Part shown: positions 1 through 8,247 of the stretch, in pieces
Layout: every line of letters starts with the position of its first letter
Position numbering within the stretch: position 1 is the first letter of the stretch
Assembly (NCBI RefSeq): GCF_018138145.1
Contig: NZ_CP073104.1
Coordinates: 1-64,000, forward strand
Reading direction: 5' to 3'
DNA: 64,000 nucleotides
Origin: Pseudomonas sp. SCA2728.1_7
Lineage (GTDB): Bacteria; Pseudomonadota; Gammaproteobacteria; Pseudomonadales; Pseudomonadaceae
Position numbers and translations under genes: made by a program
Notes under the pieces: generated by a model
The model's input: the letters and a program-made list of their open reading frames with translations, nothing else
Databases searched by the model: none
What the model was told of the DNA's origin: nothing

Positions 1-28
1 AGACGCAAACGGATGGCATGAAGCGCAT
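1..28 (-). CDS. Start of a divergent gene, cut by the window edge
   Basis: On the minus strand an ATG at position 28 is preceded, at a spacing of 6 bases, by a near-perfect Shine-Dalgarno sequence (AAGGGAG, positions 41-35). Only nine codons (MRFMPSVCV) remain before the window ends, so no product can be named. The start site and the empty sequence up to the next plus-strand gene at 228 suggest a divergent gene pair. Confidence 0.4.
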
Positions 29-227
29 GGAAATCTCCCTTGAGCTGAATGCGCCCATGATGCGCGAAACGCCCCCGGTGAGTGCAATGTCTTTTTTCTT
101 CATTCAGCGGTTTTTTCTGCGCAACTTTGTCTCTGGGTTTGCCGTCTACACTCACCGAAGACCCCGGGATACGGGTGTCTCCCGACGTAACACCTTGCCC
201 GACTCGGGCGCTGCCGGAAGAACAGAC

Positions 228-848
228 ATGGGATTGAAAGGCTGGGCGGGTTGTCTCGTATTCACCCTGTTGGCAGGCTCTGCATGGGCCACCGATCAGG
301 CCCCGATCAAAGCGAAGGCTGAAGAAAAAGCCCAAGTGCTGGAAGAGAAAGCGGCGGACAAAGTCAGCGCCGCACCGGCACCGAAAGCCGAAGCCATCAC
401 CCCGACCGAAGTGCAGGCGGTCGATCCGGCCGGCGCGGCACCGCTGGATGATCCGATCACCTGTCTGGCGCGCAGTATCTACTGGGAAGCCAAAGGCAAA
501 GACACGCCGGAAATGGAAGCCGTGGCCAGTGTGGTGATGAATCGCCTCGGCCATGAAGGCTTTCCTGACACGGTGTGTGCCGTCGTCAAACAAGGCTCGG
601 AAAGCAAGAGCTGCCAGTTTTCCTGGTGGTGCGACGGGCGTCCGGATCAGGTCAAGGAAGATGCCGAATACACGCTGGCCAAGGATATAGCCCGCAAAGC
701 GCTGAACCGCCAGCTCAAGGATCGCACTAACGGCGCGCTGTATTTCCATGACCGTAATGTTCATCCGAGCTGGGCCAAGGAATACCGCAGAACCGCTGAA
801 ACGAAAAAATTTCTCTTCTACAAACCAGCCGGCGGCGACGCGCGTTAA
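228..848 (+). CDS. SleB-like cell wall hydrolase
   Basis: A secreted or periplasmic peptidoglycan hydrolase of the SleB/Hydrolase_2 family. I chose the ATG at 228 because a GGAAG ribosome site lies just upstream and the protein then begins with a clean signal peptide (MGLKGWAGCLVF, ending SAWA). A longer in-frame start at 18 gives an unlikely N-terminus. After the signal comes a low-complexity Ala/Lys/Glu/Pro linker. The catalytic domain follows, with the family pattern LARSIYWEAKGK, the segment ASVVMNR, and CQFSWWCDG. The conserved Glu of YWEAKG is the expected catalytic acid. It probably acts in cell-wall remodelling. Its substrate bond cannot be read from sequence. Confidence 0.85.
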   Translation: MGLKGWAGCLVFTLLAGSAWATDQAPIKAKAEEKAQVLEEKAADKVSAAPAPKAEAITPTEVQAVDPAGAAPLDDPITCLARSIYWEAKGKDTPEMEAVASVVMNRLGHEGFPDTVCAVVKQGSESKSCQFSWWCDGRPDQVKEDAEYTLAKDIARKALNRQLKDRTNGALYFHDRNVHPSWAKEYRRTAETKKFLFYKPAGGDAR

Positions 849-1732
849 GCGCAGACTTGCCGCACACATTCGCGCAACCAGCGATGCGCCGGGTCGGCGT
901 CCATGCGCGGATGCCAGAGCATCGACACGCTGATGTCCGGCATCGCGAAGGGCAGGGCGAAACTGTGCAGGCCGGTGCGCAGTTTGCTGGTGTGACGTTG
1001 TGGGACAGTGGCGATCAGGTCGGATTCACGCACCAGCGTCAGCGCCGCCGAGAATCCACCGAATGAAGTGACGATGTCCCGCGTCAGGCCGAGCGCGAGT
1101 AAGGCTTCGTCGACCGGCCCGCTGCTGCGTCCGCGCCGTGAAATGAGAATGTGCTCGCCGTCGGCAAAGCGCTTGCTGGTGATTTTCCCCGCGCTCAACG
1201 GATGCCCCTCACGCACCACACCGATCCATTGATCCTGAAACAGGATGCGGCTGTGCAGCGTCGGGTCGGTGCTGTCGTCGACCACGCCGGTTTCCAGATC
1301 GACGCGGCCTTCGCGCAGCGGCGTGCTGTCCTTGTCGGCTTTCTGCACAAAGCGCAGGCGTACGCCGGGTGCTTCTTCAGCGATGCGCGCGAGCAGGGCG
1401 GCGGCGAAGGTTTCGACAAAGCCGTCGGTGTTGCGCAGCGTGAAGGTGCGTTGCAAGCGGCCGGGGTCGAGCACTTCGGCGGGCCGTAAAACCGCCTCGG
1501 CGTCCTGCACCAAATGACTGACTCGTTCGCGCAATTCCAATGCGCGGGGCGTCGGCACCAGGCCTCGACCCGCGCGCACCAACAGCGGATCGCCGGTGGT
1601 TTCGCGCAGACGGGCGAGGGCGCGACTCATGGCCGACGGGCTCAACCGCAGGCATTTGGCGGCGCGGGCGACGCTGCCTTCACGCAGTAATACGTCGAGG
1701 GTGATCAGCAGGTTCAGGTCCGGCGCAGTCAT
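845..1732 (-). CDS. LysR family transcriptional regulator
   Basis: About 295 residues, the usual LysR length. The N-terminal winged helix-turn-helix reads DLNLLITLDVLL, then SVARAAKCLRLSPSAMSRALARLRETTGDPLLVR. The rest is a substrate-binding-like effector domain. The pattern resembles the NodD/SyrM/LeuO-like branch (PDLNLL start). It is divergent from the MFS gene starting near 1836, and the roughly 100-bp gap would hold the shared operator, so it probably controls that exporter. The start could also be 1747 (MERHV); I preferred the second Met because PDLNLL lies near the N-terminus in this branch. Its stop overlaps the end of the convergent hydrolase gene by four bases. Confidence 0.85.
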   Translation of the reverse strand: MTAPDLNLLITLDVLLREGSVARAAKCLRLSPSAMSRALARLRETTGDPLLVRAGRGLVPTPRALELRERVSHLVQDAEAVLRPAEVLDPGRLQRTFTLRNTDGFVETFAAALLARIAEEAPGVRLRFVQKADKDSTPLREGRVDLETGVVDDSTDPTLHSRILFQDQWIGVVREGHPLSAGKITSKRFADGEHILISRRGRSSGPVDEALLALGLTRDIVTSFGGFSAALTLVRESDLIATVPQRHTSKLRTGLHSFALPFAMPDISVSMLWHPRMDADPAHRWLRECVRQVCA

Positions 1733-1835
1733 GACATGGCGTTCCATGCAGGTATTGAGTGCAAAGCATGCGTCTTGCGCCGTGTGTTGTCGAGGCTCAG
1801 GCTATGACGCATCACCTATGCGTTGCGAGCCGTCC

Positions 1836-3254
1836 ATGCCCCGAGAATCCCTGAGCACTCCCGCCCGTTGGGCGCTGACCAGTCTGGCCCTGTCGATGTT
1901 GATGCCGTCGCTGGACACCAGCATTGCCAACGCCGGGTTGCCGATCTTGGCGACGGCGTTTGAGGCGACGTTTCAACAGGTGCAATGGATCGTGCTGGCT
2001 TATCTGCTCGCGATCACTACATTGATTGTCAGTGTCGGGCGTCTGGGCGATGGTTTTGGACGGCGGCGATTGCTGCTGATCGGGATCGGCATTTTCACCA
2101 GCGCTTCGTTGGCTTGCGCGTTGGCTCCGGGACTGGGTTGGCTGATCGGCGCACGGGCGGTGCAAGGTGTTGGTGCGGCGATCATGTTTGCCTTGACGGT
2201 GGCGTTGGTGGCCGATGCGGTGCCGAAGGCGCGGGCGGGCAGTGCGATGGGCTTGCTGGCGACGATGTCGGCGGCGGGCACCAGTCTTGGGCCGTCGCTG
2301 GGTGGGCTATTGATGACGCATGTCGGCTGGCAGGCGATTTTTCTGCTCAACGTGCCGTTGGGTTTACTCAATATTTGGCTGGTGTACCGCTTTTTGCCAG
2401 CGGATCGGGCCGCAGGGCCAAGGCCGCGTGTCGCGTTCGATTATTCAGGCAGCGCGGTGCTGGTGTTGACGCTGGCGGCCTATGCGCTGGCGATGACGCT
2501 TGAAGGTTTCACCGTGCCGTTGCTGTTGGCCAGCCTGTGCGGCGCGGGGTTGTTCTTCATGATCGAGAAGAAGGCCAAGGCGCCGCTGATACGCTTGTCA
2601 CTGTTCGCTGACCGGCGATTGAGCAGCAGCCTGGCGCTGACCTTTGTGGTGACGACCGTGATGATGACCACGCTGGTGGTGGGGCCGTTTTACCTGAGTC
2701 GCGGATTGGGCCTCAGCAGTGCCGTGGTCGGCTTGGCGTTATCGGTCGGGCCGTTGTTGTCTGCGTTTGGCGGTGTGCCGGCCGGGCGTCTGGTGGACCG
2801 CTTCGGCGCTCGGCGCATCGTGCCGGGCGCGTTGCTCGCCATGGCCTGCGGTTGTGGCTCGTTGGCGCTGTTGCCGATGAGTCTGGGGTTGCCCGCCTAT
2901 TTGCTGCCGATTGCAGTGGTCGCCGTCGGCTATGCGCTGTTTCAGGCGGCGAACAACACCGGGTTGATGGCCGGCGTCCGTCAGGAGCAGCGCGGTGTGG
3001 TTTCCGCGATGCTCGGGCTGGCGCGCAACCTCGGCTTGATCACCGGGGCAGCGGTGATGGGCGCGGTGTTTGCACTGGCGGCGGGCGATCCGACACAAGC
3101 TCCGGCTACGGCCATTGCCAGCGGCTTGCACATCACTTTTGGCGTAGCGGTGGCGTTGATGCTCATGGCGTTGATCATCAGCCGAGCACAGTTCAACGGT
3201 GGGAGTGAGCCTGCTCGCGAAGAGGCCGGCACAGGTAACATCTCCTGTGACTGA
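1836..3254 (+). CDS. MFS drug-efflux transporter (DHA2/EmrB-like), C-terminus made of REPIN sequence
   Basis: Inner-membrane proton-driven exporter with about 14 hydrophobic segments. The motif between TM2 and TM3 is seen as GRLGDGFGRRR, and the TM5 antiporter motif is close to GPSLGGLL. Together with the EmrB-like start (DTSIANAGLP) this indicates a DHA2-type multidrug transporter. The start may be 1836 (MPRESLS) or 1818; neither has a strong ribosome site. The last 18 codons (GGSEPAREEAGTGNISCD) are not transporter sequence. They are the first unit of the downstream REPIN array, so the ancestral stop codon has been lost. The divergent LysR gene is the likely regulator. Confidence 0.85.
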   Translation: MPRESLSTPARWALTSLALSMLMPSLDTSIANAGLPILATAFEATFQQVQWIVLAYLLAITTLIVSVGRLGDGFGRRRLLLIGIGIFTSASLACALAPGLGWLIGARAVQGVGAAIMFALTVALVADAVPKARAGSAMGLLATMSAAGTSLGPSLGGLLMTHVGWQAIFLLNVPLGLLNIWLVYRFLPADRAAGPRPRVAFDYSGSAVLVLTLAAYALAMTLEGFTVPLLLASLCGAGLFFMIEKKAKAPLIRLSLFADRRLSSSLALTFVVTTVMMTTLVVGPFYLSRGLGLSSAVVGLALSVGPLLSAFGGVPAGRLVDRFGARRIVPGALLAMACGCGSLALLPMSLGLPAYLLPIAVVAVGYALFQAANNTGLMAGVRQEQRGVVSAMLGLARNLGLITGAAVMGAVFALAAGDPTQAPATAIASGLHITFGVAVALMLMALIISRAQFNGGSEPAREEAGTGNISCD

Positions 3255-4770
3255 TACACCGCTTTCGCGAGCAGGCTCGCTCCCACAGGGGATCGGGTTG
3301 ATCAGCAGAACTTCGGTCGAACCGAGATCAAATGTGGGAGCGAGCCTGCTCGCGAAGAGGCCGGCACAGCCAACATCTCCGGTGACTGACCCAGCGCTTT
3401 CGCGAGCAGGCTTGCTCCCACAGGGGTCGAGTTGATCAGTAGATCTTCGGCCGAACCGAGATCAAATGTGGGAGCGAGCCCGCTCGCGAAGAGGCCGGCA
3501 CAGCCAACATCTCCGGTGGCTGACACTCCGCTTTCGCGAGCAGGCTTGCTCCCACAGGGGTCGAGTTGATCAGTAGATCTTCGGCCGAACCGAGATCAAA
3601 TGTGGGAGCGAGCCCGCTCGCGAAGAGGCCGGCACAGCCAACATCTCCGGTGGCTGACACTCCGCTTTCGCGAGCAAGCTCGCTCCCACAGGGGATCGGG
3701 TTAATCAGCAGAACTTCGATCGAACCGAGATCAAATGTGGGAGCGAGCCTGCTCGCGAAGAGGCCGGCACAGCCAACATCTCCGGTGACTGACCCAGCGC
3801 TTTCGCGAGCAGGCTTGCTCCCACAGGGGTCGAGTTGATCAGTAGATCTTCGGCCGAACCGAGATCAAATGTGGGAGCGAGCCTGCTCGCGAAGAGGCCG
3901 GCACAGCCAACATCTCCGGTGACTGACCCAGCGCTTTCGCGAGCAGGCTTGCTCCCACAGGGGTCGAGTTGATCAGTAGATCTTCGGCCGAACCGAGATC
4001 AAATGTGGGAGCGAGCCCGCTCGCGAAGAGGCCGGCACAGCCAACATCTCCGGTGGCTGACACTCCGCTTTCGCGAGCAAGCTCGCTCCCACAGGGGATC
4101 GGGTTAATCAGCAGAACTTCGACCGAACCGAGATCAAATGTGGGAGCAAGCCTGCTCGCGAAGGGGTCGGCACAGGCAACATCTCCGGTGACTGAAACAG
4201 CGCTTTCGCGAGCAGGCTCGCTCCCACAGGGGATCGGGTTGATCAGTAGATCTTCGGCCGAACCGAGATCAAATATGGGAGCGAGCCTGCTCGCGAAGGG
4301 GTCGGCACAGGCAACATCTCCGGTGACTGAAACAGCGCTTTCGCGAGCAGGCTCGCTCCCACAGGGGATCGATTTGATCGGTAGATCTTCAGCCGAACCG
4401 CGATCAAATGTGGGAGCGAGCCTGCTCGCGAAGAGGCCGGCAGAGGTAACATCTCCGGTGACTAACACTCCGCTTTCGCGAGCAGGCTCGCTCCCACAGT
4501 GAATCGGGTTGATCAGTAGATCTTCAGCCGAACCGAGATCAAATGTGGGAGCGAGCCTGCTCGCGAAGAGGCCGGCAATACCAGCATCTCCGGTGACTGA
4601 CACTCCGCTTTCGCGAGCAAGCTCGCTCCCACAGGGGATCGGGTTGATCAGTAGATCTTCGGCCGAACCGAGATCAAGTGTGGGAGCGAGCTTGCTCGCG
4701 AAGAGGTCGGCACAGGCAACATCTCCAGTGATTGATACACCGCTTTCGCGAGCAGGCTCGCTCCCACAGG
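3199..4770. repeat. Tandem array of 12 REPIN units (type A)
   Basis: Twelve copies of a REP doublet lie head to tail. Each unit has a left arm TGTGGGAGCGAGCCTGCTCG, a central spacer with AACATCTCC and GTGACTGA, and an inverse right arm TTCGCGAGCAGGCTCGCTCC. A linker with GTTGATCAGTAGATCTTC and GAACCGAGATCAAA follows. The linker motif GATCAAA recurs at 3326, 3460, 3594, 3729, 3863, 3997, 4132, 4267, 4402, 4537 and 4672, a period of 134-135 bases, and a first unit before these starts at 3199. Arms vary by single bases. The array fills the gap between the convergent MFS gene and sensor kinase gene and ends 17 bases from the kinase stop. Units are duplicated with their linkers, which points to tandem amplification, not independent insertion. 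Confidence 0.95.
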
Positions 4771-4786
4771 GGAAAAGTGGTGATGT

Positions 4787-6193
4787 TCAGTCCCGAGATT
4801 GCCGGGCGGGGAAAAACAGTTCGAAGCAGGTGATGCCATCGGCACTGCTGGCGCTGTAGCGGCCTTGATGCAATTGCATGATGGTCGCGACGATCGACAG
4901 GCCCAAACCGTTGGATTGCGCCGAGCGCTCACGGGACTGATCAACGCGGTAGAAGCGTTCGAACAGCCGCGCCAGATGTTCCGGTGCAATGGTTGCGCCG
5001 TGGTTGCGCACCCGCAAATAACTGCCGTCCGGCTCGGCAATCGCTTCCACCTGCACCGTCGAATCCGCCGCGCCGTACTTGATCGCATTGGCACACAGGT
5101 TGGCCAACGCGCGGCGCAACAGCATCGGCTCGGCCCAGATCACACCGCTGCCGCGCGCCTCGATGCACACGCCGACATCCGCCGCGAGGCCTTCAAAATA
5201 ATCGGCAATACGCTGCATCTCATCCGCCGCATCCAGTTCCTGGCGCTGACTCAAGGCACTGGCCGGATCGGTGCGCGCCAGAAACAGCATGTTGTCGAGC
5301 ATCCGCGTCAGGCGTTCCAGTTCTTCGACGTTGGAGGCTAGCAACTGCTGGTAGGCCTCGATGCTGCGGTGCTGCTGCAGCGCGACCTGAGTTTCGCCGA
5401 GCAGATTGTTGATCGGCGTGCGTAACTCATGGGCCATGTCGGTGGACACCTGACTCAACTGCGCAAAGCCCTTGGCGAGCCGGTCGAGCATGGCATTGAA
5501 CGCCTCGATCATCGGCAGCAATTCCCGTGGGGCGCCGTGACTGTCGAGGCGTTCGCCGAGGTTGCCGACGCCAATACCGTGGGCGTGTTTTGCCAGTCGC
5601 CGCAACGGCAGCAACCCGCGATACACCAGCAGACAACCCACCACCGCCAGTAACAGCGCCGCCAGCGAGGCCAGGCCATAAACACTCAAACGGTAATTGG
5701 CGAGCATCGCCGTGCGCTCGCTCATCAGGCGCCCAGTGGTGACTTGCAAACTGCCCAGCTCACCGGAATCGATACTCGCTGCCACCGCCGAAAACGGTAC
5801 GCCGTCGACACTTGGCAGATGCTGCACGTCCTTTAGCGTCATCGCCTGGTCGATGGGCACCGCCGGCAGCATCGGCGGCCTCAGATTGCCCGGATTGACC
5901 ACCAGCAGCGGCGGTTGCCCCGGCGCGCCGATGGTCAGCAGTGCTTCGCGGTTGCCGAGCATGTTCTGGAACAGCGCCGGTTTGTTCTTGATCAACTCCA
6001 GGGTATTGCTGTCATTAAGGAACGTGCGCAATTGATCGACGCGACTGACCAGCGCGGTGTCATCACGGCGGATCAACTGTTGCTCCAGTTCGTTGTACAG
6101 CGCGGCACCGAGGCCCGCCAGCGAAGCGAAGGCGAGCAGGGCGAACACCAGCGCCAGGCGCAGGGTCAGCGAATACGCGCGTCGGCTGCTCAT
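4787..6193 (-). CDS. Heavy-metal-type sensor histidine kinase (CusS/CopS/IrlS-like)
   Basis: 468-residue inner-membrane kinase. TM1 lies at about residues 8-33 and TM2 at about 168-190, enclosing a periplasmic sensor region of about 135 residues. The HAMP segment ([12 protein letters not shown]) follows, then a HisKA domain with the phospho-acceptor His at residue 255 ([14 protein letters not shown]). The ATPase domain shows [10 protein letters not shown] (N box), LFERFYRVD (F box) and GLGLSIV (G2 box). The domain order and length match the CusS/CopS group that senses copper, silver or other metals. It is co-transcribed with the response regulator, their reading frames overlapping by ATGA. 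The real signal is unknown; no metal exporter gene is adjacent. Confidence 0.9.
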   Translation of the reverse strand: MSSRRAYSLTLRLALVFALLAFASLAGLGAALYNELEQQLIRRDDTALVSRVDQLRTFLNDSNTLELIKNKPALFQNMLGNREALLTIGAPGQPPLLVVNPGNLRPPMLPAVPIDQAMTLKDVQHLPSVDGVPFSAVAASIDSGELGSLQVTTGRLMSERTAMLANYRLSVYGLASLAALLLAVVGCLLVYRGLLPLRRLAKHAHGIGVGNLGERLDSHGAPRELLPMIEAFNAMLDRLAKGFAQLSQVSTDMAHELRTPINNLLGETQVALQQHRSIEAYQQLLASNVEELERLTRMLDNMLFLARTDPASALSQRQELDAADEMQRIADYFEGLAADVGVCIEARGSGVIWAEPMLLRRALANLCANAIKYGAADSTVQVEAIAEPDGSYLRVRNHGATIAPEHLARLFERFYRVDQSRERSAQSNGLGLSIVATIMQLHQGRYSASSADGITCFELFFPARQSRD

Positions 6194-6861
6194 GGCTGCG
6201 TATCGAAGCGATAGCCGATGCCACGCACGCTGTGGATCAGCTTGAGCTGGAACGGGTCATCGATCTTCGCCCGCAAGCGGCGCACGGCGACATCGACGAC
6301 GTTGGTGTCGCTGTCGAAATTCATGTCCCACACCCGTGAGGCGATCAGCGAACGCGCCAGCACCTGCCCGGTATGCGTGGCGAACAATTGCAACAACGCA
6401 AACTCCTTGTTGGTCAGGGTGATGCGCACCCCGGCGCGCGTCACGCGGCGCTTGAGCACGTCGATCTGCAGGTCGGCCACTTGCAGTTGTTCGTCTTCAT
6501 GGATCGGCCCGCGCCGGGTCAGGGTGCGCAGACGCGCCACCAGTTCGGCGAAGGAAAACGGCTTGATCAGGTAATCGTCGGCGCCCAGTTCCAGGCCTTT
6601 GACGCGGTCAGCGATATCGTCGCGGGCGGTGAGGAACAATACCGGCGTGTCGGCCTCCTTGCGCAACCGGCGCAGGACTTCCCAGCCATCCATTTTCGGC
6701 ATCATCACATCGAGCACGATCACATCGAAACTGTGTTCCAGCGCCAGGTGCAGCCCGTCGGCACCGTCGCGGGCGAGGCTGACGCTGTAACCCAGTTCCT
6801 GCAAACCGTTGAGCAGGTAGTTGCCCGCCTTGGGTTCGTCTTCGACAACCAGAATATTCAT
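6190..6861 (-). CDS. OmpR-family response regulator (CusR/CopR/IrlR-like)
   Basis: 223 residues. The receiver domain carries the acidic pair in VVEDE, the phospho-acceptor Asp51 in VIVLDVMMP, the conserved Thr in FLTARD and Lys in DDYLIKPF. The C-terminal winged helix has [15 protein letters not shown] and RRLRAKIDD, typical of OmpR/PhoB DNA-binding domains. It sits just downstream of the DUF2790 gene and overlaps the kinase start by four bases, so the three form one operon. It should be phosphorylated by the kinase encoded next to it and bind direct repeats upstream of its targets. Confidence 0.93.
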   Translation of the reverse strand: MNILVVEDEPKAGNYLLNGLQELGYSVSLARDGADGLHLALEHSFDVIVLDVMMPKMDGWEVLRRLRKEADTPVLFLTARDDIADRVKGLELGADDYLIKPFSFAELVARLRTLTRRGPIHEDEQLQVADLQIDVLKRRVTRAGVRITLTNKEFALLQLFATHTGQVLARSLIASRVWDMNFDSDTNVVDVAVRRLRAKIDDPFQLKLIHSVRGIGYRFDTQP

Positions 6862-6870
6862 CGATCAGTC

Positions 6871-7128
6871 TCAATGGTCATTGATGCAGCCGCTGCCTTG
6901 TACCTGATAGTCCAGCACATGTTCGCGGCCCTGATGGTCGAGGTAATTCAATTGCGCCGGGACCACGCCACACGCTTGTGAAATATCGGTGCTGGACAGG
7001 ACTTTGTCGACATCGAGATTGACGTAGAAGCCGGATTTGTCATGAATCACGGCGGTGTCGGGCATGTTCGCGGCGAACACGCTGCCGGTGGCGAGGAGGG
7101 CGGTGAAGGCGAGCAGGAGGCTTTTCAT
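6871..7128 (-). CDS. Small periplasmic DUF2790 protein
   Basis: 85 residues with a clear signal peptide (MKSLLLAFTALLATGSVFA, cut before ANMPD). The mature part of about 65 residues contains SQACGVVPAQLNYLDHQG and a C-terminal Cys (GSGCIN), so one disulfide is possible. This matches the Pseudomonas-restricted DUF2790 family, whose members often stand near metal-responsive two-component genes. It is the first gene of the operon, ending nine bases before the regulator. It may report metal status to the kinase or simply be a metal-induced periplasmic protein; neither is shown by the sequence. Confidence 0.8.
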   Translation of the reverse strand: MKSLLLAFTALLATGSVFAANMPDTAVIHDKSGFYVNLDVDKVLSSTDISQACGVVPAQLNYLDHQGREHVLDYQVQGSGCINDH

Positions 7129-7270
7129 GGTCAGTCACTCAGTGGTCAAAGTTGATCGGCATTGGCGCCGGGACAACTTCAGGCTACCGAGCGATCCGCA
7201 CGGCAAACCGACAGCTGAATGACAAAGTTGTAATGAAACGGCGAGGACGGTTTAACTGAAAGAACACTAT

Positions 7271-7366
7271 CCCTGTGGGAGCGAGCCTGCTCGCGAATGC
7301 GGTATGTCAGCACACATTTAAAGTGTCTGACCCAGCGCATTCGCGAGCAGGCTCGCTCCCACAGGG
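7271..7366. repeat. REPIN, type A
   Basis: A single REP doublet. The left arm starts CCCTGTGGGAGCGAGCCTGC and the right arm ends GCAGGCTCGCTCCCACAGGG. The spacer reads ATGCGG...GCGCAT, so the palindrome continues inwards. It lies between the DUF2790 promoter region and the L,D-transpeptidase stop at 7383 and may double as a transcription terminator. Confidence 0.9.
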
Positions 7367-7382
7367 GAATTGGGGTGCTCTG

Positions 7383-8096
7383 TCAGCTCGCGTGGGTATT
7401 GAGAATGCTTGCCACCTGCTGCGGCTGGCAGTTGAGGTACGGCGAAGACTTCAACCAGCGCTGATCCGGGTACCACGAAAACATGAACTGGCCATTCTTC
7501 AACCGGTCGATCACCTGCTTGGCGATCTGCGGCCGCACCGCCGGGCAACCCTGGCTGCGGCCGATGCGCCCCTGTTTCTTGCTCCACAACGGGTTCACAT
7601 AACTGGCGGCGTGAATGACGATGGCGCGATCGCGAGCCATGTCATTGAAGCCCGGCTCCAGACCGTCCATGCGCAGCGAATAACCGTGGGTGCCGCTGTA
7701 GCTTTCCTGGGTGCGGAACAGGCCAAGACTGGACTGGTAGCTGCCTTCGACATTGGAAAACTGCGTGGCGAAGTTTTCCCCGGAATTGGAACCATGGGCA
7801 ACCAGATCACGCAGTACCAATTTCTTTTTGCTGAGATCGAAGATCCACAGACGGCGTTCGGTGGACGGCTGCGAATAGTCGATGATCGCCAGGTGGCGGG
7901 ACGGTTTCGCACCGTTGTTGACCGCGCATTGCATGGCGTTCAACGCACCTTTCAGCGCTTGGGGATTGAGTTCTGGCGCGGCGTGCGCGAGGCTGGTGTA
8001 GAGAACCGGCGATGGTTTGCCGGCAGCAAAAACGGGACTGGACACCACGACAAGGGTCGCGGTGGTCAACAGAAGTCGGCGCAAAAACGTCAACAT
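7383..8096 (-). CDS. Murein L,D-transpeptidase catalytic domain protein (YkuD_2 family)
   Basis: About 237 residues, exported. A basic N-terminus (LTFLRRLL) and a hydrophobic stretch end at SSPVFA. The catalytic site reads VIHAASYVNP, then IGRSQGCPAV, with the nucleophile Cys in SQGCP and the partner His in VIHAA, as in the YkuD_2 family. These enzymes form or cut meso-diaminopimelate cross-links in peptidoglycan, or attach proteins to it. I used the ATG at 8096; the frame can extend to a GTG at 8114. It is divergent from a second, larger L,D-transpeptidase gene at 8248, so the two may share a control region. Confidence 0.85.
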   Translation of the reverse strand: MLTFLRRLLLTTATLVVVSSPVFAAGKPSPVLYTSLAHAAPELNPQALKGALNAMQCAVNNGAKPSRHLAIIDYSQPSTERRLWIFDLSKKKLVLRDLVAHGSNSGENFATQFSNVEGSYQSSLGLFRTQESYSGTHGYSLRMDGLEPGFNDMARDRAIVIHAASYVNPLWSKKQGRIGRSQGCPAVRPQIAKQVIDRLKNGQFMFSWYPDQRWLKSSPYLNCQPQQVASILNTHAS

Positions 8097-8247
8097 TTTA
8101 TAAAGTGTCCTCACTTGCTACTTATTTGGCACTTTGGCTCCTGACTCCCAGTCAATACCCGCAAGCCCGTTGATCGAGCCTGACTCTCAAGCGCACCTGA
8201 TGTAAGGTTGGCCATCATCTGGACGGCCATGGATTGGAGTAAAGCAG

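Noticed and set aside
18..227. Longer start for the cell-wall hydrolase
   Set aside because: It places about 70 odd residues before a clear signal peptide. The ATG at 228 has its own ribosome site.
3839..4603. Long open frames in the REPIN array (3839-4603 minus, 3969-4502 plus and others)
   Set aside because: They translate only repeat sequence. The frame stays open because many units are 135 bases, exactly 45 codons, and the arms lack stops. No ribosome site or family resemblance.
3199..4770. CRISPR-like appearance of the array
   Set aside because: The sequences between the arms are also repeated, there are no unique spacers, units are far longer than CRISPR repeats, and no cas gene is present.
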